Assembly (NCBI GenBank): GCA_009746045.1
Contig: RPFO01000253.1
Span: forward strand, 642,001 to 706,000
Direction of reading: 5' to 3'
DNA length: 64,000 bases
Source of the DNA: Mesostigma viride
Taxonomy: Eukaryota > Streptophyta > Mesostigmatophyceae > Mesostigmatales > Mesostigmataceae
Every line of letters starts with the position of its first letter. Positions within the stretch are counted from its first letter, which is position 1. The position numbers were made by a program, and so were the translations under genes. Below are positions 1 to 12,266 of the stretch, piece by piece. Below the pieces are notes generated by a model. The model ran no database searches, had not been told where the DNA came from, and saw nothing but the letters and a program-made list of their open reading frames with translations.

Positions 1-3000
1 CCGGTCTGGTCCTGCGCCTCACACTCGTCATTGATGGTCACCCATCCGTCCGTCGTGCAATCGTTGTCCGCCGATGCCAGGTCGCTCAGGTAGAACGGCC
101 GCGCCACGGGAATGCCCTGCGTGACAATGCGCGCTGTCTCGGTGCAACGTGCGGCAGTAGCCACCACCACCGCCGCGCCGCGCCACCCGAGCGACTCCCA
201 CCACTCGCTGGATACCTGGAATTTTACAAGGGCAACACGGACACGGGACAACAGAGGAGCAGGGGATCTTAGGATCTTAGGGCACCACTTGGCATCAGGC
301 AAACAAAGTAGGGCCAGGGTAGGGCATGGAAAAGTACATGGGGGAAGAAAGGCATGCAGACATTTTTGGGCATGGACGTGAGAATGAATGTGTTATGTGA
401 GTCAGGCATTGGAAGGCAGCGTGACAAGAAAGGTGATTCTACGGCAACTTGGACAATGGGGCCACCTGAGACAAATGTGCAAAGGGCAAGCAGGGCAGGC
501 GGCATGGCACGATGTGGCTCGAAGAGGTACACAAGCTGGAAAAAAACGTCCGCATCCCCAGGGAAACTACTTTTACAGTGCCAATTTATGCCTACGACTA
601 CGAGCGGCTGCTATTTACCACTAGCGCATATGACGACAAGGGCGGCATCACCAGCAAAACCTACTATTCACTAGGGTTGCCTGCTACCGGCCACCAGCCC
701 CACCTGGACAGAGAACCACCCACTGACCTCTAGCACCCGCACCCACCTCGCTGTCGTTCTGCGCAGAGCGTGCCATGGCCAGCAGCTCGACAGGTGTCAG
801 CACGGGAGGGGCAGGCGTCGTGCTGTTGCCGCCACCCTGTTGGCCGGCCTGCAGCGTCCGTCGCTTCGACGGGCCTTTGCGACGCTGTATGTTCTTTGCC
901 TTGGCCTGAAAACGTCTGCCCTCCGCACTTGCACTCGCACTTGCACTCACGCTGGCATCTTGAGGGTTTGACCTGCCATCCTTCCCCTGTGGTGCCGATC
1001 CTGGTTGCCCCCATTGCTGCTGGGAAAGCCCCTTTCCTTGCTCCCCTCGCCCTGGTTGCCCTTGCCCTTGCCCTTGTGCGTTGTTCTGTGGCGACACCTG
1101 CCCTTGTCCCTGCGTCTGCTTTTGCGGCCATGCCTGCCCTTCCCCTTGCGTTCGGTTCAGCCACAGCACTTGCTCCTGCACTCGTGTCTGGTTCAGCGAC
1201 CACAACAGTTCAAGCCCTTGTGTCTGGTTTGCATGCCCCTGCCCCTCTGTCTGGTTCTGCCACAATGCCTGCCCTTGTGTCATGTTTTGCGCCATCAGCG
1301 CCTGCTGCTCCTGAAGCTGCTGCGCCCTCCGTGCCCGCTCCCTCGCCCGCACGGCTCGCATGTACACCCGGCACTGATGCAAGCTCCTCTGCGGCTGGTA
1401 CCCCCTCGCCGCGTTCTCACACGCGACTCTACCCCCGCAATGGAACCGCCCCTCCTCGTCGGTCATCGAATGATTCGCGGGGGCGCACCGCCGCAACTCT
1501 CGGTTGCTCACTTCCGCCTGTGCGCGCCCTAACGCGTTCAGCCGGGGTGGAATCGGCGGCAGTGTCGCATACCCCAGCGGCGCCATGCCCGCCAGGCGAA
1601 GCAGCTCCAACGCCATGCCCTCTCTCGCGTCCTCCTCGTAGATGGTCTCGCCGTGCCGCATTAGGAAGAAGAGCTTGCGACGCGGCAGGTGCGACGGCGA
1701 CGACGGCACGGGGGGCAGAGAGAGGAGCGACACCACGTCGTACTCGTGTCCTCCCTCCCCTTGGGCAGATTTCGCGCCCGCCTGCTGGCCAGATGCGCCA
1801 GATGGCGCGCTGGTAGAGTTTGCAGACGCGATCCTGGCACCCCCCCCGTACTCCCCACCACTGGTCGGGGCCTCACCCTTCACGCCTGATGGCATGCTGG
1901 TCACGTTCCCCAGCGGGCGGAGGGGAGGGCCCACACCTGCACCCCCTGCCGTGGTGTTGCGAGCACTCATCAACAAACTACTATCCTTGCTCGACAAGGC
2001 ATCCACGGTGCGGTTATTGCTGGCATCTGCACGGCTGCCATTACCCAGGACTGTCCCCTGTGAGCTCCATGGGACCTGTCCAGAGCCCTTGGCGTCGGTC
2101 TCCCCTGCGCCGGCGTCATCCTCGCCCTCTTCCTCACAGCCCACATCCAGCATGTCTGCATCGGTCGACCCGTCCTTCCTCGCGCTGCCAGATGTCCCCA
2201 CCACGGTCCCATCTGGCCCTGCCCCTGTGGGCAAGTCTCTGGCGTCTGCCCCGGCCCCGGCCAGCGGAAGCGACGACAACAGGTGGCGGTTCCTGCTAGC
2301 ATCCCCGACGGCGTTGCCTGCCACCGAAGGCGTTGCTGCTGCTGCAGTTGTCCCTGTCGCGGTGGCAGTTGCTGGTGCAGGCGCACTTGCTGTGGTAGTT
2401 GTAGATGCAGCTGCTGGTGCAGTTGCTGGTGCAGTTGCTGGTGCAGGTGCTTGGCCTGGTGCTTGGACTAGTCTAGGTGCTTGGCCTGGCGCGAGCGCTC
2501 CTCCCGGGGTTTGTGCTTCCGCGGGGACTCGGCCCGGTGCTGTGGCAGGTCCCGGCACTGGAGCCGGTGCGGGTGCGGATGCAAGTGATGGTGGTGGTGG
2601 CGGTCTCGGCGGATCGCGCCCCAACCGCAGCACCTCCAAGACAGTCGGCCAAGGAACCAGCGCGGCAAAGTCCGCCCCGCAGTAGTGATCGTCGCAGAAC
2701 AGCCCCTGCACCGACGAGAACCGCCGCGTGCAGTTGGCATTGTGGACGACGATGGCGGCGCGGGCGGCCTGCGCAGGCGAGAGCGCGGGTGGGGGGGGGG
2801 GCGGGGGCGGCGCGGGGGCGCTGGCATAATCACTACCGTTGAAACCCGGGAAACCGGTGCAGTTAAACCCCTGGCGGAACCGTGTCGATATGCGATCAGA
2901 AGCAGAGTACGCATCGCTGGTGTTGCCGGCCGAGTACGAGGAGGATCCATGCGGTGCGGATGCCAGCACTGGGGATGCAGAGCTGTCCTTCAAGAGGGGT

Positions 3001-6000
3001 CTCGCGGTGCTGGCGTTTCGAGGCACCGACGGATCCACCCAGAGGTCCGGCAGGGTGTTTTGGGCCGAACAGGGATGGGTGCCGTTGAGCCACATCCCAT
3101 ACTCCTCCGCACTTAGGCCATCCAAGAACGACCGGTTGACCGCAGCAGCTCCTGCCACGGTGTTGGGCGCCTGCGTGGGGGAAGGGGAAGGGGCACCTGC
3201 CGGGCCACCGATCCCGCTCACATTCGACAGCTCTTGGCCAAGGAACTCATCCACCTCGGCCAGAGCGCCCGAGTTTGCCGGGGCGGCGCCACCTGTCACC
3301 CCAAAGAGCATGGACCGCAGGAGCCCCCGAATCGATTGCACCAGCTGCTGCGCTTGACCCATGAGGGTGCAAGCCACACCAGCGCTGCCCCCTCCGCAGA
3401 TCCCGCCGGATGAGCCACCACCGCCCGCGTCGCCCTTGCTGACATCATCGCCACCGCCCGCATCATCATCGTCATCGTCAGCTTTCTCACCTTGGCGGGT
3501 CAGCCGGTCGCGCTTGTTCAGCGACCGCTCCTCCCCCGCCCGAACAAACATGTCCCACCCAGGACCATCCAGCGCCCGGCTCCCCGCCGCCCGCAGCATC
3601 GCGTACAGCCGCGCGTTGTAGGGGGCGTAGAACTCGCTCAACATGGCCCGTGTCTGGGCTGCCATGGCCCCACTCGACCCGCTCTTCTCTCGGGCGTCCG
3701 CGTTCAGCATCCACCACCACAGGTTGTGCCCAGGGGGGTCCAGCCCCAGGAACTCCATCACGGCGTTGACCGCCAGCGCCGGGTTGCGCACGTATTCCTC
3801 GAACCAGACGATGTGGAGCGACCCGGGGCCTCCGAATGCGGCGCGGGAGGCGGTATAAGGCCAGGGCTCCACCGTCACGTCGGCCTGGGCTGCCGCCGCA
3901 GCCTTGGCGGCCGCCACCAGGTAGAGCTCTTCTTGTTCCTCGTCCACCTCGTTCTCGTCTTCTTCCTCGTAATCCTCCACCTCGTCCCATGCACCCAAGA
4001 GCTCATCATCATCCTGGTAGTCAAAGGGAAGCGAAGAAGCAGCAGCAGAAGGAGGAGAGAGAGAGGAGGAGGAAGACGAGGAAAGCAAGCTATCATTCGC
4101 CTTTGGATATGAATCGCTGCGAGCGGCCGACCCCTCGCCTGCCACCGGGAAAGCCATTCCCTGACCTGTTCCACTGGCAGCAGCCCCCCTGGCATCCGGT
4201 GCCTGCTCCCCCTCTCCCGAATCCATCACATCCCCGGCCGCTTGCTGCTGCCCACCGGCACCCTCCCCTTGCCCAACTCCACCGCCTCCCACCGCCGCAA
4301 GCCTCCGTCGTCTCCACAGGCGCGGCGGCGCCCCTGGGACCTGGGGTGCTGCGCCCGATGCCGCCACGTCAGCAGTGGCGGCGCCGTTGATTCCCGCGGA
4401 TGCCTTGCTGCCGCCACCGGCGACGCCTGTGTCTGAGGGCCCTCCATACGTCGCCTCCCCAACGGATGCACCCTCAAACGAGGAAACCGCCGCGGCGCCG
4501 TCAGAGTCATACACCACGGTGTCAGCGATGTTGGCCATGCCATTCCCCTCGCCCACCGTCCCGTTCATGGAATACGTGTCATTGCTGTCATACGTCCCGT
4601 TCAAGGTGTCGTTCATCCTCATTACTTCTGCCATCCGGGCCTCTTCCTCGGCGCGTCGAGCAGCCGCCTCCGCCTCCCGTATCGCCCGCTTGCGCCGCAG
4701 CTCGGCCTCCATCTCATCCATCCCAGGGGGAACCACGTTGGGAGGGACCACGCCGTTGACGAAATGGCCCGACCCTAGCTTGTGGTGCACGCTGCCTCCC
4801 AGCGAGTAGTGCGCGAGCCAAAAGGGAAGGAAGAGCGCGTACAGCCCCTCAGTGAGCTGCGCCGTCTCCCCTAGAGTGTCGCGGACGCAAGACATTTCGT
4901 CGGACCAGAGGTGGTCGTTCACGGGAGGGATGACAGAATCAGCGCCGTCCTTGTTGTCATCAGTTCTGTTGCTGCCCTTATGGCCGCTGCCGACGCACTC
5001 GGGAGGGATGCCATGAACCCAACGCCCGTCACTGCCCCAGTACCCTCCCTCCCCAACGCCCCCCCCATGTGATGTCGCCATCTCGCAACCCGGCGGGGCC
5101 GGCGCGGCGATTGGCTTGGTGCAATTCGCAGGGGGAGGCATGCCTGGCGGGGGCGAAATGCACGCGGGGCTGGCCTGCCAGTGCCGCATCCGCGAGCGTT
5201 GTTGCTGCTGGCGGCGGAAGAGTACGCGCGCACGCATCTTGGCGCGCAGGGACACGCACTTGCGGAAGACGCGTATCTGGTCGGCAGCGTAGCGGTGGAA
5301 CCCGGCGCTGTCGTTCGAGTAGCGCTCAAACAGGGAGGGCTGGTCGACGCCCGTGTACTCGGGGTGCATGCCTGCGGGTCTCGCAGGCACGCATGCAGGC
5401 AGGCAGGCATGCAGGCAGGCATGCGTGTACGCAGGCACGTCAGTAGAGTACATGGGTGGGCAAGTTGAGGCATAAATTACGTAATTAATGAAGTATCACG
5501 TAGACTGCGTCACGTGGGTACCAATGTAGGAACCTTCTACCCCTATACACAACGAGGAAGAGGGAGGGCGCGCTATTGAGGCATGCAAGTTGAGGAATGC
5601 ATAGGGTATAGTAGGGCATTGGTGGGCACAGATGGGCACATATATGCACAGTTGGGGGCATATAGGTGCATATAGGCGCAGTTGGGGGCATATAGGTGCA
5701 TATAGGCGCATATAGGGGCATATATGCGCAGATAAGCTCAAGAGCCATGCACAGGCGCGCATGGGCAAACGTGGACAAGGTCAATGCGTCAGACAAGCTG
5801 CAACACCCACGGGTAGGAGCATGCAGAAGACTCACAGAAAGGAGAAGGAAGAGGAAGGGGTGGGTATGCCAGCACAAGAACGTGGGACAAACAGGCGTTG
5901 TAGAGCCAGACAGAAAATAGGGCATCACGTAGAGCCACCCAGGTCTAGCGGAGCCACCCACGTGCATGTGCATCCACCGGCAGTTCTTGCACAGCCACCC

Positions 6001-8093
6001 CCATTTTAACATCTGAAGCAAAGAAGAACCGTGCATGCACCCCCCAGGCATACAACAACGCCTATCTTCCCGCACTCATCTACAGCGCAAGCTAGCACAA
6101 GCGCCGCGGTATCAGAATGCCGAGCAGAGCCACGCATGCACTCCCAGGCACCTGACACTTCCTCATTATATTTAGTAGCATTGCCCAAGCGCAACGCACC
6201 ATAATACCAGAAGGCGGAGTAGAGCCGGTCCACCGGATTCCTCAGCATCAGGATGAGGCGGGCCGCTGGGCTGGCCCGCGACATGATCTCTGGCAACGTC
6301 ACGTTCATGACCGTCGGGTCGGCCGTGGGCGCGCCGGGCGCGTTCCTGTAGTAGTGTTCCCAATCCCCCATCAGCGACACGCCCGCCGACACAAAGCTGC
6401 CGGCGCTCTTCTCCAGCAGGATTGTGTTGGTGACCAGGGGGGTGGCCGGGGGGGTGCCTGGTACAGCGGACGCCCTCTCGTTGCCGGTGGCCAACGTCCT
6501 GTTGATCGTGCTGGTGGTGGCATGGCTGCCGGGGGGAACGGGGGCAAAGCTGCTGCTGGCATTTCTGCTAGCGTCTGTGTCTGCCATGGAATCATCACCG
6601 TTACCCATGGTGTTGATGCTGGCATTCATACCAGCACCAACAATGCCACTTATGCTGCCATTAGCACCAGCCCTGCCCGCACCCATGCCAGCGATCCAGG
6701 CCGAATCTGCCGGCGCCGCCGACGCATAATGGACCATCGGGGCCACGGCGTCGGCGCTGACAGGCCGCGCCACCGCGAAGTCCTCCGCAGACATCATCCC
6801 CCTCTTGAGCAGCCGCTTGACTCCGGGTCGGAACTCCTTCTTGTAATGCTCCCACACGGCAAGCGAGGGGTCCCGCCCGCCGCCCCCCTGCCAGAAATAG
6901 GGCCCCCCCTTGGCCACGTGGTCCGGCGGCGCAAACGCCTGCGGGTGACGTGACAGCTTGCGGTACAAGTCCGACGTCCCTGCCTTGTGCACACCCAGAA
7001 TGATCACATAGGGCAGGCACGCGAGGTCTGCCGACCCGTCCCTGATCGACCCGCTCCCTCGGCCGGCGCCGGGGCTGTACCAGCACGGGTTGCGGTGCCG
7101 GGGGTCCAGGACAGGTGGCAGGCTCTCGTGGCCCCGTGGGAATGAATGGGGTACCACGTGGGAGAAGAAGGTCTCCGGTGGATCGTCCGCTCGCGCCGTC
7201 CCATTCCCCTGCCCTGTCCCATTTCCATTTCCAGTGCCGTTCGACCCCCCCGCGGCCGTCCGAGCTCCGCCACCATTTGTCACCATTCGGTCACCAGACG
7301 CCGGCAATATGCTGGCATCACGCGCGCCAAATCCCTCCTGTGCCTGCAGCCCAGCAGTAGACATGGGGTCCACTGCCACGCCCCCAGCGGCATTACTACT
7401 ACCCTCCGGCAGCAAGGATCCTGCCCCCGCAGCACCCAGCTGCGGAGGGACCACCTGGCTCTGAATGCCGCCACCACTGCCCCCCTGCCCAGACGACCCA
7501 CCCGTCGACCGCACGCCCAGCGCTACCCCACCTTTAGCATCCGCAGCCTCCCCCTGCAGCGTGCCGCCTGGGCCGGTCTGCAGCCCGGCGGCAGTGGTGG
7601 TGGGTGGGGACCCCCCAGAAGGGGTGGACGGGTCTGCCAACGCGCCGCCCTGGCTGGCACGCCCAAGCGGCCAAACACTGCCGTTGGGCACATCATCATC
7701 GACGATGACACCACCATCGTTGTTATTCTGGCCGATGCCTCCCATGGTGCCGGCTGTCAGATACAAATCCATGTCATCAATGCCATCATCATCGTCGTCA
7801 TCCGCAGCGGTGTCAGACGCCCGCGGTGGCGTGAACCTGCCACCGCTGCTGCTAATGCTGCCACCTGTGCCTGCGCCCTGGCCCTCCTCGAACGGGTTGA
7901 GCTCGTCGGCGCCGCTGCGCCTTGACGGGCGGTCCACCGATTGCATCACCGCGTTGAAGACGTGCACCCACAGGGCGCCCATGAGAACCGCGCCGATGAC
8001 CAGGCAGGGCAGCAGGGAGCGGGAGAGGCGGAAGCGCGAGGAGGGGGGGGGGACGTGGCGGGAGGCACGACGCGTTGCATGGAGCAGAGCCAT
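1..8093 (-). CDS. Golgi-type carbohydrate sulfotransferase fused to a histidine-phosphatase domain (3' end beyond the window)
   Basis: Three exons are read: 8093-6200, 5371-747 and 215-1 (open at the edge), with donors GTGCGT and GTGGGT and acceptors CAG; phases 1 and 0 match across both junctions. At least 2,244 residues. ATG 8093 is chosen because a single membrane anchor follows at about residues 28-47, as in a type II Golgi enzyme. The PAPS 5'-phosphosulfate loop lies around K370 (LGVHKAGTSDLYRKL) and the 3'-phosphate loop around R618-S626 (LRNPVDRLYSAFW). After the first intron come a CVRDT..GLYALFLPFWL stretch (about residue 800) and a VWFEEYVRNP..VMEFLGLDPPG stretch (about 1155), in the order seen in CHST15. 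After some 700 low-complexity residues, LFFLMRHGETIYEED begins the second domain (R1870-H1871-G1872), followed by RLNALGRAQA and, in exon 3, VVVATAARCTETARIV. Many NxS/T sequons fit a luminal location. Substrates are unknown; the phosphatase role is inferred from motifs only. Confidence 0.82.
5372..6199 (-). other. Intron 1 of the sulfotransferase-phosphatase gene
   Basis: The intron separates the YSAFWYYG and MHPEYTGV segments. It holds a run of related GCATATAGG units at about 5625-5735. It also holds a minus-strand ACGTGACGCAGTC motif followed by an AT-rich stretch at 5460-5520, which resembles the retroelement 3' ends at 24135 and 43213. CAGG/CATG repeats sit directly before the 3' splice site (about 5380-5445). 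Confidence 0.6.
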
Positions 8094-8288
8094 GGTTGGG
8101 GCAGTTGTGTGGTGGGCACTGCGCGGCAGAAAGGTGAGGATGGTTTGGGAGTCAACCGGGACAGCGGCCAAAGGTGGGCGGGGAGCCGTTTGGGGACGAA
8201 GCGCTGATGCTTGGGGACGTGCCCGAGGCTGGGGGTGGCAGAAACGGAGCCAGGGGGATTGGAATGCAGTTTGCTCATGAGTGGAAGC

Positions 8289-8358
8289 GATCAACCCGTT
8301 TATTGATGAGCGATCAACCCATTTGTTGATAAGCAATCAACCCATTTATTGATAAAAC
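8289..8358. repeat. Three tandem ATCAA...TTGAT inverted units upstream of the sulfotransferase start
   Basis: A 22-25 base unit occurs three times in tandem. Each unit is a small inverted repeat (ATCAACCCATTTATTGAT in the third copy). It lies about 200-265 bases upstream of ATG 8093, so it may fall in the 5' UTR or promoter. No function is known. Confidence 0.55.
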
Positions 8359-9493
8359 ATGTGAGTGCCTGTGGGAGAAAGGGAGGGGAGGAGAAGTGAA
8401 GGCGAGAGCGAGAGCGAGGGTGAGGGCGAGAGAGAGGGTACGGGGGGGTCCCATACAGCTGTGTGCTGCATCGCATCTCATCACCAAAGATGCCCAAACT
8501 CAAGCCCTAACGCATGCTGGTCCACACGCAATGTGGCCGGCCAAACGAATGCATTCACAGCTAAAACCGCTGCTAGGGTGTGAACGCAGGACGTGCGGCA
8601 AGAATTCTGTTGAAGAGGGTACTGCTAAAATTTAAACGCATTTTACACGTCATAGGCATGCTGGGTGCCACAGATGGGGCATTGCCAGGATGCATCAACG
8701 GCTGCCATGCCGTGTGCAGCCACTAATGAGACCGTCATGCAATATAGGGTTACAACGGTTCGTTACTGGTGAGACCATCATGCAATTAGGGTTACAGTAG
8801 TCAGTTACTAGTGAGACCGTCATGCAATATAGGGTTATAATAGTTGGTTACAAGGCATAGCTGGCCATTTCTCTTCTGAATTCAGCAGCAAGGTATCCTT
8901 CCAAAGTCCAAAGGCAGCAACGCAGACGGGAATCCAAAGACCAAGCCTGCACCTGGGTCGATCATAAAGACAATGTCACACACAGGGCTCGCCCTGAATG
9001 CCAGCCTAGGTCCTTCCAGCGACCTTCTTGAATGCTACACCGAAATCACGACTGCACAACTCTGATTTCAGCATGCTTCTTCCACAGGCGACTGGACTTG
9101 GATATGGAAACATATACACAAAGGTCCTATGTTCGATTTCTTGCTGGTAGCTTCTAGGCTTTCTTACTTTCTGTGTTCCGCGGAATCTCAGATTTGGGCA
9201 GCTAGCGTTTTCACGTTTGTTGCTTTCTGACGACAACATATACACATCGAGATACCGCGAACATGGAAGGAAATTGGGGGAGGGGTGTGCAGAGGACTCG
9301 CAGCACAATGCACTTTGGTTTGCCAAAGCGGTTTATGCGTATACTCACATTTACTATTACTCTGGTAAAGTATCAGGCGTCATCCTGTGCGGTGGACTCG
9401 AACGGCCTGACAGGTTACACGCCCGTGAACCTGAAAACCGGGGACCAGACGCACGCAGACACGAGATTTTTTTAGCGTTGCCTGAAACCAATT

Positions 9494-10058
9494 CAGCCCG
9501 CAACCAGCCAGCAACCAGCCAGCAACCAGCCAGCAACCAGCCCGCAACCAGCCAGCAACCAGCCAGCAACCAGCCAGCAACCAGCCAGCAACCAGCCCGC
9601 AACCAGCCAGCAACCAGCCAGCAACCAGCCAGCAACCAGCCAGCAACCAGCCCGCAACCAGCCAGCAACCAGCCAGCAACCAGCCAACAACCAGCCCGCA
9701 ACCAGCCCGCAACCAGCCAGCAACCAGCCAGTAACCAGCCAGCAACCAGCCAGCCACCAGCCAGCCACCAGCCAGCCACCAGCCAGCCACCAGCCAGCAA
9801 CCAGCCAGCAACGATCCAGCAACCAGCCAGCAACGAGCCAGCAACCAGCCAGCGACCAGCCAGCAACCAGCCAGCAACCAGCCAACAACCAGCCCACAAC
9901 CAGCCAGCAACCAGCCAGCAACCAGCCAGCAACCAGCCAGCAACCAGCCAGCAACCAGCCAGCCACCAGCCAGCCACCAGCCAGCCACCAGCCAGCAACC
10001 AGCCAGCAACCAGCCAGCAACCAGCCAGCAACCAGCCAGCAACCAGCCAGCAACGAGC
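9494..10058. repeat. 11-bp minisatellite (AACCAGCCAGC)n
   Basis: About 51 copies of AACCAGCCAGC with scattered variants (CCCGC, GCCACC, AACGAG). Because the period is not a multiple of three and contains no stop codon, several frames on both strands stay open. The long Gln/Pro/Ala/Ser and Gly/Trp/Leu/Val open frames here are artefacts of the repeat. Confidence 0.95.
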
Positions 10059-10153
10059 CCACAGGCAGGCCCCAAGCATCCCCTAAGCAGACAGCAACTA
10101 GCCGCAGCCGGGTGAGTTGCATTCAACTGTCAATTACCACATGGCAAGCATTG

Positions 10154-10870
10154 TCATTCGATGATGAATAAAAAGAACAGTCGACGCGACTGCATTGATT
10201 CCGTCAAGAAGGACAAGTAGACGGCACATGTAATTATGTCTGGATGTGCCGTGTACAGAACGTAAGCAAAAGGACGAATTCTGCTTCCCCCAGCGAACCG
10301 GCCATCCCGAACCCACACGATACTCTCCCCCCTTCTCCCCCCGCAAATCCCTCCCCGCCCATCAGCACCCACAAATGTGTGGTACAGCGATAAAAGTAAG
10401 AAATTCACAAATTGTAAACACGAAGACATTGGTATAGACGGCGGCACTCCTACGATCTGCCCAACGCAGAGAATGGCCAAGTGACCGTTCAGGAGTTGCA
10501 TACAAGCCAACCACCGTACTGCAAACGCACCTGGGATCCCCCCGCAGTTAAAAATTGAGAGAAAGGGTCTACTCAGATCGACGTTGCGAAACAGCAAAGA
10601 TCCCATTGTGAACAAGCACGCGAGAAAAATGGAGTTGATACTGCTCCATTGTGTTGCCGATATGGGTCCGTTTCGCCCAAAGCTAAAGCATTGTATGAAG
10701 TGGGCGACCGAACCTTGTTCTTCTAGCAATCTTGAGAACAATGTACAATGTCCGCACAGGAGTTGCCAGGACACGGTGCATCTTGCAACGAGATAATTTG
10801 GGCCCTCTGTACAGGAATGCAAGGCTTGCAGTCGGTTCCTGTGACAGACGAGTTGCACGTGGAATCCCAT
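10154..10870 (-). CDS. Doubtful hydrophobic open frame, 238 codons
   Basis: This frame starts at an ATG and runs 238 codons with several hydrophobic stretches and many Cys residues. I recognise no family. Composition is less GC-biased than the clear genes, and no splice or upstream context supports it. It may be a chance open frame and is listed only because of its length. Confidence 0.15.
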   Translation of the reverse strand: MGFHVQLVCHRNRLQALHSCTEGPNYLVARCTVSWQLLCGHCTLFSRLLEEQGSVAHFIQCFSFGRNGPISATQWSSINSIFLACLFTMGSLLFRNVDLSRPFLSIFNCGGIPGAFAVRWLACMQLLNGHLAILCVGQIVGVPPSIPMSSCLQFVNFLLLSLYHTFVGADGRGGICGGRRGESIVWVRDGRFAGGSRIRPFAYVLYTAHPDIITCAVYLSFLTESMQSRRLFFLFIIE

Positions 10871-11010
10871 AACTGCGGACCGGAATGGACTGGATGTGAT
10901 AAAATGTCAACTCGTCAATTTTGTTTAGGTAGTCCGAACTCCGAAGCTGCAGTGCCGCGGCGTGAACCCATGCATGGGCCACGCTGGCTGACGCTGCTCA
11001 GTGTTCATAG

Positions 11011-11366
11011 TGTGGGCGGTTCCGCTTACGGCACTGTAGATAGCAGCTGATGGGAACATGCAGAAAACTTAGGACCGCTAGCCCTAAGCCCCTGCGCGGG
11101 TTTGAACTGGGGACTTCCGGATCCGACGGAACGACCAGTAAAAACTCCCACTTTATTTGCGCAATGCTTCTTGCCGGGAAGGTGGGCGAGTAAGTTTTCG
11201 TTGCTATCCAGTCGAGGTGGGTTCCTATAAGGGAGTGTGGGCGGTTCCGCTTACGGCACTGTAGATAGCAGCTGATGGGAACATGCAGAAAACTTAGGAC
11301 CGCTAGCCCCTGCGCGGGTTTGAACTGGGGACTTCCGGATCCGACGGAACGACCAGTAAAAACTCC
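11011..11366 (-). mobile_element. Dimeric SINE-like insertion with 12-bp target duplication
   Basis: Two near-identical monomers (about 11010-11150 and 11235-11368) are separated by an 84-base spacer. The first has a six-base local duplication (CCCTAA) that the second lacks. The block is bounded by CAGTGTTCATAG at 10999-11010 and 11367-11378, as expected of a target-site duplication. On the minus strand each monomer carries a B-box-like AGTTCAAACCC and a weak A-box-like stretch, so a degenerate tRNA-derived SINE is the best guess. The tRNA stems do not pair. Confidence 0.6.
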
Positions 11367-12266
11367 CAGTGTTCATAGTTCATACACCTCTAATAAGTCT
11401 TAACACCAGTATGTATGAAGGAGACCAGTATGTATCTACATGAAAGTTACTGAACTCAGAAGTGACAGAACTCCGACCCCCCCCAATAGTGAATAGGTCT
11501 GTAGCTGGCACTTAGCAGTCGTATACCAGCGTATACCTATGTTCCTCTGTGCCCATGGCGTACAGAGTACATACCTACTGTATGTCTGCAAAAGCTTTCG
11601 TTGCCAGTCTTTAACTGTCGACACCGCCACTCTGCCAGGAGCTAAGGCATAACACTGGCGGGGCGTTTTTCATGTACGGCGGTACCCTTTGCCTTGTTCT
11701 TACGGAGGCACCCACATCTCAAATTGCCGTGAAAAAGGTTGCTGGCCAGTGGCCACAACAAAAAAAACGCACGCAGGTCTGTGTGGGATCTTTTACCCTG
11801 CAAGAGCTGACAGCCGTCCATGTGGCCAGCTGAATTATCGTAAAGGTATTGCCGTTGCTGACGCTGGCGGACGGACACGCCCGTGAAGTAATAATATCGT
11901 GACACGGCATGACAAGGCGGTCTTCAAATTGATCGAGGAGCGTTCTTCTCGGCAATTTCAGGCACGAGTTGATGGGCTGTCAAAGATTAACGCCATGATT
12001 GTGGACTAATAAATCGGTTTGCCGTCGAGCTTAATAGAAGATATACGCGCCCAATCAATATCGGCAGAACTGAAGAAGCTTTTTGACCCGGCGGATGTGG
12101 TAATGGAATAGGGAAATAGCAAGCAAACAACAGAAATAAGAGCTTAAACAGATTCGTGTGGAGCCTGAGAGTCGGCAACTACTTGCGGCTTCCTTATAGT
12201 TGTACGAGCAAGCTTTGAAACTTAGCCCGATTTTTACAAGTCCGACATATATAAGGTTCAATCATC

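Larger units (their letters stand above)
8094..12266. other. Intergenic region between the sulfotransferase and MTP18-like genes
   Basis: No convincing coding exon is seen. Besides the items listed separately, 8721-8850 carries three diverged copies of a roughly 44-base unit beginning GTGAGACCGTCATGCAAT. The rest looks unique and non-coding, apart from one doubtful 238-codon open frame on the minus strand. Confidence 0.5.

Noticed and set aside
684-5453. Treating the minus-strand 1,589-codon frame as a complete single-exon gene
   Set aside because: The residues before MHPEYTGV are a repeat-rich intron end, and the phosphatase domain stops mid-fold at 747. Splicing to exon 1 (8093-6200) and exon 3 (215-1) restores both domains in phase.
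8094-8336. Upstream extension of the sulfotransferase N-terminus to 8336
   Set aside because: The in-frame extension crosses the ATCAA repeats and does not begin with a clear ATG context. ATG 8093 gives the expected short cytosolic tail before the membrane anchor.
9494-10058. Long open frames of Gln/Pro/Ala/Ser (plus) and Gly/Trp/Leu/Val (minus)
   Set aside because: They are produced by an 11-bp tandem repeat without stop codons in several frames; there is no sign of a gene.
11098-11145. Possible tRNA gene
   Set aside because: A TTCAAAC-like T loop and a 5-bp anticodon-arm-like stem are present, but the T stem does not pair and the anticodon loop lacks T33. It is better explained as a SINE remnant.
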